64,000 nucleotides of DNA. Origin: Photobacterium ganghwense. GTDB taxonomy: Bacteria > Pseudomonadota > Gammaproteobacteria > Enterobacterales > Vibrionaceae. The DNA is taken from NCBI RefSeq assembly GCF_003025595.1, contig NZ_PYMI01000002.1, forward strand, positions 981,247 to 1,045,246, read 5' to 3'. The position numbers and the translations under genes were made by a program. Each line of letters begins with the position of its first letter. Position 1 is the stretch's first letter. Positions 9,932 to 17,428 of this stretch are shown one piece after another. Under the pieces are notes generated by a model that saw only the letters and a program-made list of their open reading frames with translations, ran no database searches and was not told the DNA's origin.

Positions 9932-10108
9932 TTAGTGACTGCCACCATTCTGGCCTGCTTTAAGCCTATGTTCTAACCATGCAGCCAGTGCTGAAAGTAA
10001 AAGTGTCGCGCACAAATAGATGGCCGCGACGGTAAACCAGATCTCAAACGGCATGGCGGTATCAGCCACAATATTGCGTCCTTCGGTGGTCAGGTCAAAA
10101 ATGGCCAT
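9932..10108 (-). pseudogene. 3' remnant of an amino-acid ABC permease gene
   Basis: The minus strand reads about 58 residues that look like the very C-terminus of a HisM/GlnP-family permease. Recognisable parts are TTEGRNIVADTAMPFEIW, then a membrane segment (VAAIYLCATLLLSALA) and the basic tail AWLEHRLKAGQ. The first codon ATGGCC at 10108 is internal to the expected gene, and no upstream part exists: the sequence beyond 10110 is unrelated. The 5' part has been lost, probably by the integration event or a nearby rearrangement. It differs from the intact permease at 5125-6087, so it belonged to a second transporter. Confidence 0.65.
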
Positions 10109-10197
10109 ATAATGACTAATGGAATGGTTTTTGTTTTCAACCTCATTAATCTGAATAAAATCAATGTGTTAATGTTTTTTTGATATTGCTAAACCGA

Positions 10198-10275
10198 CGA
10201 AACCCGTCGGTTTGTCGGTTTGTGAACGGTGTTTTTTGTGATTTTTATCACAATTCCCGTCGGTTTGACTTTCTT
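10198..10275. repeat. GTCGGTTTG repeats at the inferred left element end
   Basis: CCCGTCGGTTTG occurs at about 10203 and again at about 10257, with an extra GTCGGTTTG at about 10211. They sit between the permease remnant and the integrase gene, where integrase arm-type sites usually lie. Role as recombinase-binding sites is inference. Confidence 0.4.
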
Positions 10276-10428
10276 TCAATACCCTATTTCTCCTTCTTTT
10301 GGCCTTTCCAGTCAATTTTGTGCCTATAACCTTCATTTTGTTAGTTAAAGTCCTCCGGATTACAGCCTTCCAGTCAGTTGTTTTACGCTATTGGGTTGCG
10401 GTATTGATAGCCTCGGAGGACTACTGAA

Positions 10429-12090
10429 ATGAAAAACAAAGAGCTGTTATTCAGCATCACCCCTAGAGGAAATGGCAGGTTTACAATTCGCTCTAGTTAC
10501 TACCGTCTTCTTGGAGATGAGGTATGCGGCCGGATAGGTGAATCCAAGAAAAAGGAAGTATCTTTCACCTTGGCCGGAACAAGCGAGAAGGCTACCGCTA
10601 TCGCAATCGAGGCCACCCGAATCTTTAGACGGGTTCGTGAAGTAACCGAAAAGTTGAGTAGTCTGGATGCCGACTCAGAGAGCTTCACTTCTATCTTTGA
10701 CTTTGCCGTTGTCTACTGCAAAACCGGCATTCACGATCTTGAAGAGCTTAAAGACTCAGAGTTCAGAGCTGTCTTTAAGCAAAAAGCCGTTACCGCTCTT
10801 AAACAAGCGATATCCGAAGAGGCCGAAGAGGTCGTTAGCATTCGAGATATAGAGGTAAAGACCGCAATCAGCACTTTTGGTGATTTGATAAGAGGTTACT
10901 TTGCCAGTGAAAGGGACTCGGGAGAAATTGCTCACGTAACAGTAAAGCAGAATTACGGACACGTGAATAAATTACTGGATGTCCTCGATGAGAACACGCC
11001 CTTAGAGCACCTTTGCAAAAAGACTATCCGAACCATTATGGGGAAGCTGAAAGTCTATCCAGCGAGAAAAGAAGCGTATCACGGGGATATTCCATTCGAG
11101 ATAATTGTTGCCACCGAGGCTGGCCGGTATACCGCCATTAACGAAACAACCTACAGCTATGTCTTGAGTTTCCTCCGGAGAGCACTCGGCTGGGGATATG
11201 ATGAAGGTCATATGTCGGTTGATTTGCGAAAAGCCTGTTCGGAGAAAAGCAAATCAAGGAACGGGGTTCATAAAAGCAAGGGCGCTTTTACTATACCCGA
11301 AAGCGAGATCGACACCGCCTCTACGTTCTTGTCTCAAAGCAAGAAGGTAAAGCCGTTTGATTCAGAAATGTTGGACGCCATTTACCGGACTCACTTTTTC
11401 CGTAGCAAAAGACGAAGAGGGCATATTGCTCGTTACGGCTATTACCCGTTGCACTTTTGGCTTTATCCGATTTGCCAGTTCACCGGTATGCGCAGTCGCG
11501 AAGTCGCCCAGCTATCAATAGATGACGTGGTGTGTGTCGGGAGCATCTGGTGCTTAGTGGTTAACGATGCCAAGTTCTACCAGCGCGTGAAGTCCGTAAA
11601 TGGGCGCAGGATTATTCCCGTGCATAATATGTTGCTCGAATTGGGTTTGCTGGATTATGTAGAGTGGCGGAAGAATCTGAAGGGGGTGCCGGAGATTTAC
11701 GACCCTCTGCTGATGACTCCTGTGGTTGATAAGTTCATCTTCTCGAATGCAGGAAAGAACCTGGATGTGTCCAGAGCCATTAGAAAAGAGGCAGACATAC
11801 CTTACGGGAGACAATACACCTGCCATTCATTCCGGCACTTGTTTATTGATGTTATTCGGTCGAAGAACATACCTGAATGGAAAATAGCACAGATAGTCGG
11901 CCATGATGGGAGAACCAGCGGCGAGGTAGCTCTGACAACGACCAAGTATGGTCACAGGGCGCTGAGCGTTGCGGAGCTGCAAAAGATCGTCAACTTATAT
12001 GAGTCTCCGGTCGATGTGTCATTTCTTAATTGGGAGAGATTCAGGGACAATTTGCTACAGGATTGGAAAGAGTATCGGCACGTAAGATGA
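10429..12090 (+). CDS. Tyrosine recombinase / site-specific integrase
   Basis: The 553-residue protein has the catalytic tyrosine-recombinase residues in order. The first arginine is in TGMRSREVAQLS (about residue 356), the HxxR box is CHSFRHLF (about 464), the following histidine is in IVGHDG, and the nucleophilic tyrosine is in TTKYGHRA (about 510). A core-binding helical region precedes it. It is longer than lambda-type integrases, resembling large integrases of genomic islands. It reads into the element and is preceded by GCCTCGGAGGACTACTGAAATG, with a strong GGAGG. It probably drives integration at the nearby left end. Confidence 0.92.
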   Translation: MKNKELLFSITPRGNGRFTIRSSYYRLLGDEVCGRIGESKKKEVSFTLAGTSEKATAIAIEATRIFRRVREVTEKLSSLDADSESFTSIFDFAVVYCKTGIHDLEELKDSEFRAVFKQKAVTALKQAISEEAEEVVSIRDIEVKTAISTFGDLIRGYFASERDSGEIAHVTVKQNYGHVNKLLDVLDENTPLEHLCKKTIRTIMGKLKVYPARKEAYHGDIPFEIIVATEAGRYTAINETTYSYVLSFLRRALGWGYDEGHMSVDLRKACSEKSKSRNGVHKSKGAFTIPESEIDTASTFLSQSKKVKPFDSEMLDAIYRTHFFRSKRRRGHIARYGYYPLHFWLYPICQFTGMRSREVAQLSIDDVVCVGSIWCLVVNDAKFYQRVKSVNGRRIIPVHNMLLELGLLDYVEWRKNLKGVPEIYDPLLMTPVVDKFIFSNAGKNLDVSRAIRKEADIPYGRQYTCHSFRHLFIDVIRSKNIPEWKIAQIVGHDGRTSGEVALTTTKYGHRALSVAELQKIVNLYESPVDVSFLNWERFRDNLLQDWKEYRHVR

Positions 12091-12163
12091 AGGCACCAAA
12101 ATTACCGAAATGTATGGTTGGCTAGTAGGGGCAAAGACCTAGTTTTGCAGCGCTAGATACTAA

Positions 12164-12187
12164 AAAGCACCGTTTAAACGGTGCTTT
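12164..12187. terminator. Bidirectional terminator after the integrase
   Basis: A perfect palindrome, AAAGCACCG TTTAAA CGGTGCTTT, lies between the integrase and the convergent XRE gene and can serve both strands. Confidence 0.8.
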
Positions 12188-12281
12188 CTTGTATGGAAGG
12201 GCTTGTAGAGGTAGAGAGTTGATGAAGCTCTAATTAGTTGTCGATCGTTAACTGATAACAAAGTGAAACTATTCGGGAAAA

Positions 12282-12701
12282 TTAATCCAGCCCTTTAACG
12301 AACTCATCAAAGAAATCTTGCATTTCCTTCAACTTCTCCTGAGTAAGTTCGACATCCACTTTGCCAGCTCTAATCAGTGAGTTTTCAAAAGCATTAGCGG
12401 CATGTCTGCCGATAGAGTTAACGTTTGTTTTTCTTTTAATCCAGTCAGCAAGATGAGGCTCATCTTGCTCCAGAACAAGCATCATTAAATCGGTTTCATC
12501 AACCTCCAGACTTCTAGCAAGAGCAGGGACACGAGCTTTGTTCAGCTTAGATCTACCACTTTTCAGCATTGTGATGTTGTTTGCGTTAGCATAACCAGCC
12601 TCTTTAGCAATGGTGATCTGGCTCTTACCGCATTCCTCAATCGCTTTAGTAAGGAATTGAGCGACGATCGCATTCGGATTTTGCTTGTCTGTTGGAATCA
12701 T
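12282..12701 (-). CDS. XRE-family helix-turn-helix regulator
   Basis: A 139-residue protein whose N-terminal half is a Cro/CI-type HTH. ITIAKEAGYANANNITMLKS is the helix-turn-recognition helix segment, followed by ALARSLEVDETDL. The C-terminal part is helical and acidic, ending EMQDFFDEFVKGLD, and may dimerise; there is no LexA-like peptidase domain. It lies convergent to the integrase and faces a 490-bp regulatory region that contains a LexA-type box and a promoter. It is the only free-standing XRE-type DNA-binding regulator seen in this part of the element, so it is a candidate reader of the dispersed palindrome. That link is inference. Confidence 0.82.
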   Translation of the reverse strand: MIPTDKQNPNAIVAQFLTKAIEECGKSQITIAKEAGYANANNITMLKSGRSKLNKARVPALARSLEVDETDLMMLVLEQDEPHLADWIKRKTNVNSIGRHAANAFENSLIRAGKVDVELTQEKLKEMQDFFDEFVKGLD

Positions 12702-12874
12702 AACGTTATCTCGTTCTTTAGTTAGTTCATTATGTTCGGTGGAGTCGCTTCATAAAGCGCGTCAATACGCATCCGCCGCAACTCACCAACTTCCATAATC
12801 TGCATTTTACTAATTTTATTAATTAATTCTTTCAGCGTAGTGTTAGTGCAGTTCTAACTCATCGCTTATTTATC

Positions 12875-12922
12875 ATTATGTTTCTTATAATACCACATGG
12901 TCAATTCTGTATGGATATACAG
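12875..12922 (-). promoter_or_regulatory. LexA-type SOS box with adjoining minus-strand promoter
   Basis: CTGTATGGATATACAG at 12907-12922 has the full CTGT-N8-ACAG form of a LexA operator. Directly beside it on the minus strand is a promoter: -35 TTGACC (12899-12904), an 18-bp spacer and -10 CATAAT (12875-12880). Transcription would run towards the XRE gene at 12701 with a leader of about 165 nt. LexA bound here would overlap or flank the -35 region, suggesting SOS control of the regulator. Confidence 0.7.
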
Positions 12923-13104
12923 TGTTTGTTCTGTAGCTCAGTATTCATGGGTTTGTGATCTCGTCATGTGAGATGTTTTATTTTTAAGTATATGAAAAAT
13001 ATGTATTTAATTTAATAATCTCCATATGTTTTGCAACTTTAAAGCAAGGAGCTGCTTTGAAAAAAAATGCAAAATATATGTTCCTTGCTCATGATTTTTT
13101 CCTG

Positions 13105-13134
13105 TTGACTCAATTATTGCTAGGCATATATCAT
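13105..13134 (+). promoter_or_regulatory. Sigma70-type promoter upstream of the 13194 gene
   Basis: TTGACT at 13105-13110 and TATATC at 13129-13134 with an 18-bp spacer. The first copy of the dispersed palindrome (13143-13160) overlaps the expected start of transcription. Confidence 0.5.
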
Positions 13135-13142
13135 GATGTGTC

Positions 13143-13160
13143 TAAGTAATTAGTTAGTTA
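13143..13160 (+). promoter_or_regulatory. Dispersed operator site 1: TAAGTAATT|AGTTAGTTA
   Basis: Matches the element-wide near-palindrome (consensus TAAGTMASC|GSTKACTTA), most like the site at 60308. It lies 34 bp before the start codon at 13194 and next to the promoter at 13105-13134. Confidence 0.5.
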
Positions 13161-13193
13161 GTATCCTTGTTTCAGACAAAGGCAACATCAGCG

Positions 13194-13430
13194 ATGAACG
13201 AAAACAACAAATCAAGCTACTTTGATTTAGGTGGAGTATCGGTTGAGTTGATGGAGAAGGGAGGAAAGCTGATGCTTGTTCTATCTGGCGCGGTGACCCC
13301 TGTTTCCGAAGATCTTGATGATACTGTATTGGAAATTGTTACCTCAGAAGATGGCAGCCCGTATATGCGACTGGCCGACCGAGAGGAATCGTTAGAGCTT
13401 ATAGCTGACCGAGTATCCATGTTGCACTAA
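13194..13430 (+). CDS. Small acidic hypothetical protein
   Basis: A 78-residue acidic protein starting MNENNKSSYFDLGG, from an ATG preceded by AAAGG. The frame opens at 13167, but the internal ATG has the better context. No family is recognised. It is followed by a long intrinsic terminator and then the CobT-like gene 117 bp further on. It is the first element gene after the LexA/operator region and could be an early regulator; that is only inference. Confidence 0.6.
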   Translation: MNENNKSSYFDLGGVSVELMEKGGKLMLVLSGAVTPVSEDLDDTVLEIVTSEDGSPYMRLADREESLELIADRVSMLH

Positions 13431-13467
13431 ACCAAAAGCAGCTAGTTGACCTCATGTAACCTTTGAC

Positions 13468-13506
13468 TGGTGCGGCGCAAGTATTCCTTGCCTGCACCAT
13501 TTTTTT
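13468..13506 (+). terminator. Intrinsic terminator just upstream of the CobT-like gene
   Basis: TGGTGC ... GCACCA with a nested GCAAG/CTTGC stem and seven Ts. It ends 41 bp before the cobT start with no clear promoter after it, so cobT may depend on read-through. Confidence 0.8.
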
Positions 13507-13546
13507 ATCATTTCCATAAATAAACACTCGTTAAAAGTATTTGGCT

Positions 13547-15655
13547 ATGGCAATCGTAAGAAAAGAAATTATCCAAATGCGTGAATCAGTAGCGAAGGTT
13601 GTTTCGCTGCTGTCACGAACCTCTGTAAAAGTCTCTATGTCCGGAACTCGCGCTTATGTCGAGAACGATATGGAGGGCAAAACAGTTCGCGTGAATATTC
13701 CTGCTCTGCCTGACGACGCTAGTGATTTAGCCATTATGGCAGTCCGAGGCTTCGTCGATCACGAGGTCGCGCACATCCTATTTACTGACTTCAAAACGCG
13801 ATGCTCAATTCCAACAGCGTTGGAGCCAATGTGGAACTCGGTGGAGGATATCTTTATCGAGCGGAAGATGAGCCAGGTATTCACCGGTTCTCGCTCAAAC
13901 CTGAGCAAAGTTCGTCACCACCTACTTGAGACAGTCTTTGACAACGCCTACAAGAAAGCCGTGGACTCTGGCATGAAGGGCGTCGAGCTGTTCAACCGAA
14001 TCCTTGCCGTTCCTGCATTACGTGCGATGGCAGGGCAGACAGAGTTTGCCGATTGGATGGGGGACAAGTGGGATCGCATTGATATCTTGAAGACCCGCAT
14101 CGAAGACGCTCGAATCCCTAAAAAGCTGACGCTTACGGAAAGCACCTCTGACTGCATTGAGGTTGCGCGTGTCCTTTTGTCGCTGATCATCGACGAAACC
14201 CAAAAGGAGCAAGAGCGCGAAGAAGAGGATAAGCCGGAAGAGTCAGAGGGCAAAGTGAAGTCACCTGACTTGCCTAAGACAGAGAGCAAGGATGAGGGCG
14301 AGGATGAATCCGGCGACGACCAACCATCGGAGGCCAAGGACGACGAAAAGCCGGAGGAATCCATTGAGATTGAAGTGGATGCCGGTAGCGCGGACGAAGA
14401 AGGTGAAGACTGCGACAAAGACGAAGAGAATGATGAAATTGAGGTTTCCGGCTCATCAGACGGAAAGAGCGAAGAGAGTGACGAAGAAGATCAGGGCAGA
14501 AGTAAGTCTGACTCAACAGCTACCGATACCGACACGGATATGGGCTTTGACTTCGACCTTAAAGATCTTGATGAGCTAGAGGGAATCGACGACAAAGTTG
14601 AACCTCTGTCTATCGAAGATGCGCTTGAAGAGGCACTTTCTGATGCGATTGATGACAGCATGAGTAGCTACCGCCCATTGACCGACCAGTTCGATATTTA
14701 TGATGTTGTTGAGAACATTGGGAAACAGGCGGCACAAGTCCAGACCCATGAGTATTTCGGTGAAAATAAGGAGGGTGCTGAGCGTTATCGCAAATACTTC
14801 GACGATCTGTTTGTGAACGGCGAGCGAGCCTTTAAACGTCGCATTGAGGCTCATCTTGGCGATACCTCAAAGAACATGGCAAAACAGCTTGAAAGGGTTG
14901 TTCGCAGCCAAAACAAGTCTCAGTGGCTTGGCGGCCAAAAGAAAGGTCGTATTCATGGGGCGAGCCTATTTAAGCTCAAAACCGGTGATGTTCGTGTATT
15001 CCGCACCAAAGAAGAGCACCGTAGCCGAGAAGCTGCTGTTCAGATTGCGGTGGACTTCTCCGGCTCAATGCACAGTGGAGACAGAATAGGGACTTCTCTT
15101 AGGTCGGCTTATGTCATGGCTGAGGCTCTTGGCCGATGTGGCATCGCATGTCGCGTTGTCGGTTTTACTTCACTGTTTGATTTGGATGTCCGCGGCTTCG
15201 AGCGCTATCTAATGTCCAAGAAAATAAAGCCCGGAACTTTGTCTTTCTCGCGCCTTGAGCCATTGCTGCTGCCGATCTTGAAGGATTGGGACGACAAGGC
15301 CAATACCAAACTTGTGAAGAAACGGTTTGGCGCTCTGGCCGGTAATTTCCCTTTGGCAAACAACGCTGACGGGGAGTGCATCCTGCGGTTTATCCCAAGC
15401 CTGATGAGCCGACCTGAATCATTGAAGATGATGGTTGTTCTGTCGGACGGCGAGCCATGCGCAAGGGGTAGAGGAATGGCCGAGCACTTGAGAGCTGTCA
15501 CTCGGTTTATTGAGCAGAAAACCGATATCAAGCTACTTGGCATCGGCATTCAGACAGACTCGGTTAAGCGCTTCTACGCCAAACATGCCGTGGTAAATGA
15601 CCTGTCAGAGCTACCAGCCGTTGTCTGCGGCAAAATCAGAGAGCTTGTAGCCTAG
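13547..15655 (+). CDS. CobT-like von Willebrand factor A protein with HExxH motif
   Basis: The 702-residue protein has three parts. Residues 1-210 form a folded domain with an HExxH zinc-peptidase-type motif (DHEVAHILFTD, about residue 70). Residues 225-345 are a very acidic Glu/Asp/Ser-rich linker. Residues 490-700 form a VWA domain with the MIDAS motif DFSGSMHSG (about residue 502) and VLSDGEP. This architecture matches CobT, the VWA partner of the CobS AAA+ ATPase; the partner gene follows at 15769. No CobN cobaltochelatase is visible in the window, and CobS/CobT pairs are known in large phages, so a remodelling role for another target is more likely than cobalt insertion. ATG at 13547 is chosen over TTG at 13541. 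Confidence 0.85.
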   Translation: MAIVRKEIIQMRESVAKVVSLLSRTSVKVSMSGTRAYVENDMEGKTVRVNIPALPDDASDLAIMAVRGFVDHEVAHILFTDFKTRCSIPTALEPMWNSVEDIFIERKMSQVFTGSRSNLSKVRHHLLETVFDNAYKKAVDSGMKGVELFNRILAVPALRAMAGQTEFADWMGDKWDRIDILKTRIEDARIPKKLTLTESTSDCIEVARVLLSLIIDETQKEQEREEEDKPEESEGKVKSPDLPKTESKDEGEDESGDDQPSEAKDDEKPEESIEIEVDAGSADEEGEDCDKDEENDEIEVSGSSDGKSEESDEEDQGRSKSDSTATDTDTDMGFDFDLKDLDELEGIDDKVEPLSIEDALEEALSDAIDDSMSSYRPLTDQFDIYDVVENIGKQAAQVQTHEYFGENKEGAERYRKYFDDLFVNGERAFKRRIEAHLGDTSKNMAKQLERVVRSQNKSQWLGGQKKGRIHGASLFKLKTGDVRVFRTKEEHRSREAAVQIAVDFSGSMHSGDRIGTSLRSAYVMAEALGRCGIACRVVGFTSLFDLDVRGFERYLMSKKIKPGTLSFSRLEPLLLPILKDWDDKANTKLVKKRFGALAGNFPLANNADGECILRFIPSLMSRPESLKMMVVLSDGEPCARGRGMAEHLRAVTRFIEQKTDIKLLGIGIQTDSVKRFYAKHAVVNDLSELPAVVCGKIRELVA

Positions 15656-15670
15656 CCATTCTTTAGTGAC

Positions 15671-15727
15671 CTGCGAATATTTGAAAAATAGTTAGATCAC
15701 CGCTTACTTATTATTTAATATTCGCAG
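15671..15727. repeat. 11-bp inverted repeat framing an operator site
   Basis: CTGCGAATATT (15671-15681) and AATATTCGCAG (15717-15727) are perfect inverted copies, and the operator site at 15693-15710 lies between them. It could form a cruciform or RNA hairpin, or be a second protein-binding site. Confidence 0.55.
15693..15710 (-). promoter_or_regulatory. Dispersed operator site 2 (TAGATCACC|GCTTACTTA)
   Basis: The conserved half TAAGTAAGC is on the minus strand. The site lies 59 bp before the CobS-like start, in the cobT-cobS gap. Confidence 0.65.
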
Positions 15728-15768
15728 TGTCCAATTTACAAAGAAACAAGTTTACGTGAGGTAACAAC

Positions 15769-17025
15769 ATGTCAGCATTAGCAGATAAAGCATCATTGGC
15801 AGAGTCTAAAATTTCATGCCGCCTTTGCGGTGAACTTACCCATGCGATCAAACCACACCTTGAGAGAGAGCATGAAGGGTGGGGCGATATCGAAAAATAC
15901 AAAGCTGAATTTCCAGAGGCTCCAACCCTGTCTGAATATGCGCTACACATGATCCGCCAGAAAGAGGCGCTGCGTGGAGCCGCTACCCAAGCCCCTGAGA
16001 GGAAGTCTGAAACCAAGAAAAGCGAAATGGCTACTACCTCCGCTGCTACTGAGGAAAAGGTTGTTCCTATCCATGGCCATATTGGTGAAACCGAGTATCG
16101 CACAGAGAAAGTTGCTCTCCATGAGGCACTTGGCCTGCCGTTGAAAGCGCTACAGTCTTCAACCGGCAAGCCAATTATGATGACCGCATTCCTGAACTCG
16201 CCTTTTCCTGAGTTTTTTCCTAAGCGCACCTCTGGCTATGTGTTCCAGCCAGAAGTGACCAAGGACGCGGCTATGGCTATCGAGCTTGGTATGCCTGCTT
16301 ACTTTTGGGGACATGCCGGAACTGGCAAAACCTCACTATCTACTCAAATTTGCGCTGCGCTGAACCGTCCTTTAATTCGCGCCCAGCATACCGGTTCTAC
16401 AGAAGAGTCCGAGATCGTCGGCCAAATCTTGGCGAGCCAAGAGGGCACTTATTTCGAACCTGGCTTATTGGCAATGGCAATGCGTCACGGCTTTGTTTAC
16501 GTCGCGGATGAATACGATTTTGCCTTTGCTCAAGTGCTATCGGCTTATCAGGCGGTTCTGGAGGGTGAAGCGCTGGTCATCAAGAATGCTACTCCTGAGT
16601 GGCGCAAGGTAAACCCACACAAGCACTTTGCCTTTATTGGCACTGGTAACACCAATGGTTCTGGCGATGAAACTGGTTTGTATCAGGGCACTAATATCCA
16701 GAACGCGGCTAACTACTCACGCTTTGCGATTGTTGAGAAAGTTGAATACATGGATCGCAAGTCAGAGGCGGCACTTATCCGTGCGCATGTTCCACTACGC
16801 GAAGAGGATGCCTTGAAGATGTGCGACTTTGCCAAGCGAGTTCGAGAGGCATATGAGCGCCAAGACCTGCCAATGACTATCGGCCCTCGTGAGCTAATCA
16901 ACGCCGCCAAAGTGGGAATGTTACGAGGTAACTTAGCTGCTGGTCTTGAAAAGGCATGGGTTAACAAGCTGCCTGCCGACAGCATCACGGCTGCTAAAGA
17001 AACATTACAGCGCATTTTTGGGTGA
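15769..17025 (+). CDS. CobS-like MoxR-type AAA+ ATPase
   Basis: A 418-residue protein. The N-terminus has a zinc-finger-like CRLCGELTHAIKPHLEREH (C-x2-C ... H-x4-H). The AAA+ core has Walker A GHAGTGKTS (about residue 184), Walker B-like GFVYVADEYDF and sensor 1 FAFIGTGNTN. The sequence MDRKSEAALIRAHVP is typical of CobS. CobS proteins form hexamers that work with a VWA partner, here encoded directly upstream (13547). GAGG precedes the ATG. Related cobS genes are common in T4-like cyanophages and other large phages, which fits the rest of the element. Confidence 0.88.
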   Translation: MSALADKASLAESKISCRLCGELTHAIKPHLEREHEGWGDIEKYKAEFPEAPTLSEYALHMIRQKEALRGAATQAPERKSETKKSEMATTSAATEEKVVPIHGHIGETEYRTEKVALHEALGLPLKALQSSTGKPIMMTAFLNSPFPEFFPKRTSGYVFQPEVTKDAAMAIELGMPAYFWGHAGTGKTSLSTQICAALNRPLIRAQHTGSTEESEIVGQILASQEGTYFEPGLLAMAMRHGFVYVADEYDFAFAQVLSAYQAVLEGEALVIKNATPEWRKVNPHKHFAFIGTGNTNGSGDETGLYQGTNIQNAANYSRFAIVEKVEYMDRKSEAALIRAHVPLREEDALKMCDFAKRVREAYERQDLPMTIGPRELINAAKVGMLRGNLAAGLEKAWVNKLPADSITAAKETLQRIFG

Positions 17026-17029
17026 TTGA

Positions 17030-17047
17030 TTAGTAAGCGGTGATTTA
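17030..17047 (+). promoter_or_regulatory. Dispersed operator site 3 (TTAGTAAGC|GGTGATTTA)
   Basis: Two mismatches to the consensus. It lies just upstream of the small Cys-cluster gene and the polymerase operon. Confidence 0.65.
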
Positions 17048-17048
17048 A

Positions 17049-17222
17049 GTGTTGGGTTGTTTTGGTTCGATTCTAACAGCAAGAAAAAAGGGCAAGCCAT
17101 GTGAGGCTTGCTCTCACTTCCCAGAGTGTCAGGAAGAGGCGATGCGTCGCGTAAAAGACATTTTTGGTGAAGATACCGCGACCCTGCCAATGGACGGAAT
17201 CAGCAAAGGTAAAAAGAAATGA
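17049..17222 (+). CDS. Small Cys-cluster protein upstream of the polymerase
   Basis: A 57-codon frame starting with GTG (17049) or TTG (17052). It reads LGCFGSILTARKKGKPCEAC, then SHFPECQEEAMRRVKDIFGE. The cysteines CEAC-x5-C could bind zinc. Its stop overlaps the next start as ATGA at 17219-17222, which suggests translational coupling. Coding status is supported by that overlap and by reasonable composition. The lack of an ATG and the operator only two bases upstream are doubts. Confidence 0.5.
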   Translation: MLGCFGSILTARKKGKPCEACSHFPECQEEAMRRVKDIFGEDTATLPMDGISKGKKK

Positions 17223-17428
17223 GAGAGGTAAGAACAAGCCTTGAGTGGCTGGAAGAGGCTATGGAAGAGAGCGGATTGGTGATTTTAGATCCCGATGGCT
17301 GGGATCGCGTCAACTTCAGCTACTCATTCTATCAAGAGTTAATTAGCAAAGCAGAGTTTGAAAAGCGGGTGGGCTTCTCAACTTGTTTTTATGTTCCAGA
17401 AAAAGCGCCAAAGGATAAAGAAAAATGA
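17219..17428 (+). CDS. Small hypothetical protein in the polymerase operon
   Basis: 69 residues, beginning MREVRTSLEWLEEAMEESGL, with no recognised domain. It overlaps both neighbours by ATGA (17219-17222 and 17425-17428), so the three genes are almost certainly translated from one transcript with the polymerase. An accessory role for the polymerase is possible, but only from position. Confidence 0.65.
   Translation: MREVRTSLEWLEEAMEESGLVILDPDGWDRVNFSYSFYQELISKAEFEKRVGFSTCFYVPEKAPKDKEK

Noticed and set aside
13547..17025. CobT/CobS-like genes as part of the cobalamin pathway with cobU-cobC-cobQ
   Set aside because: They lie inside the element, are transcribed with replication genes and lack CobN. 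The host cob cluster 10 kb away is a separate salvage-type set.
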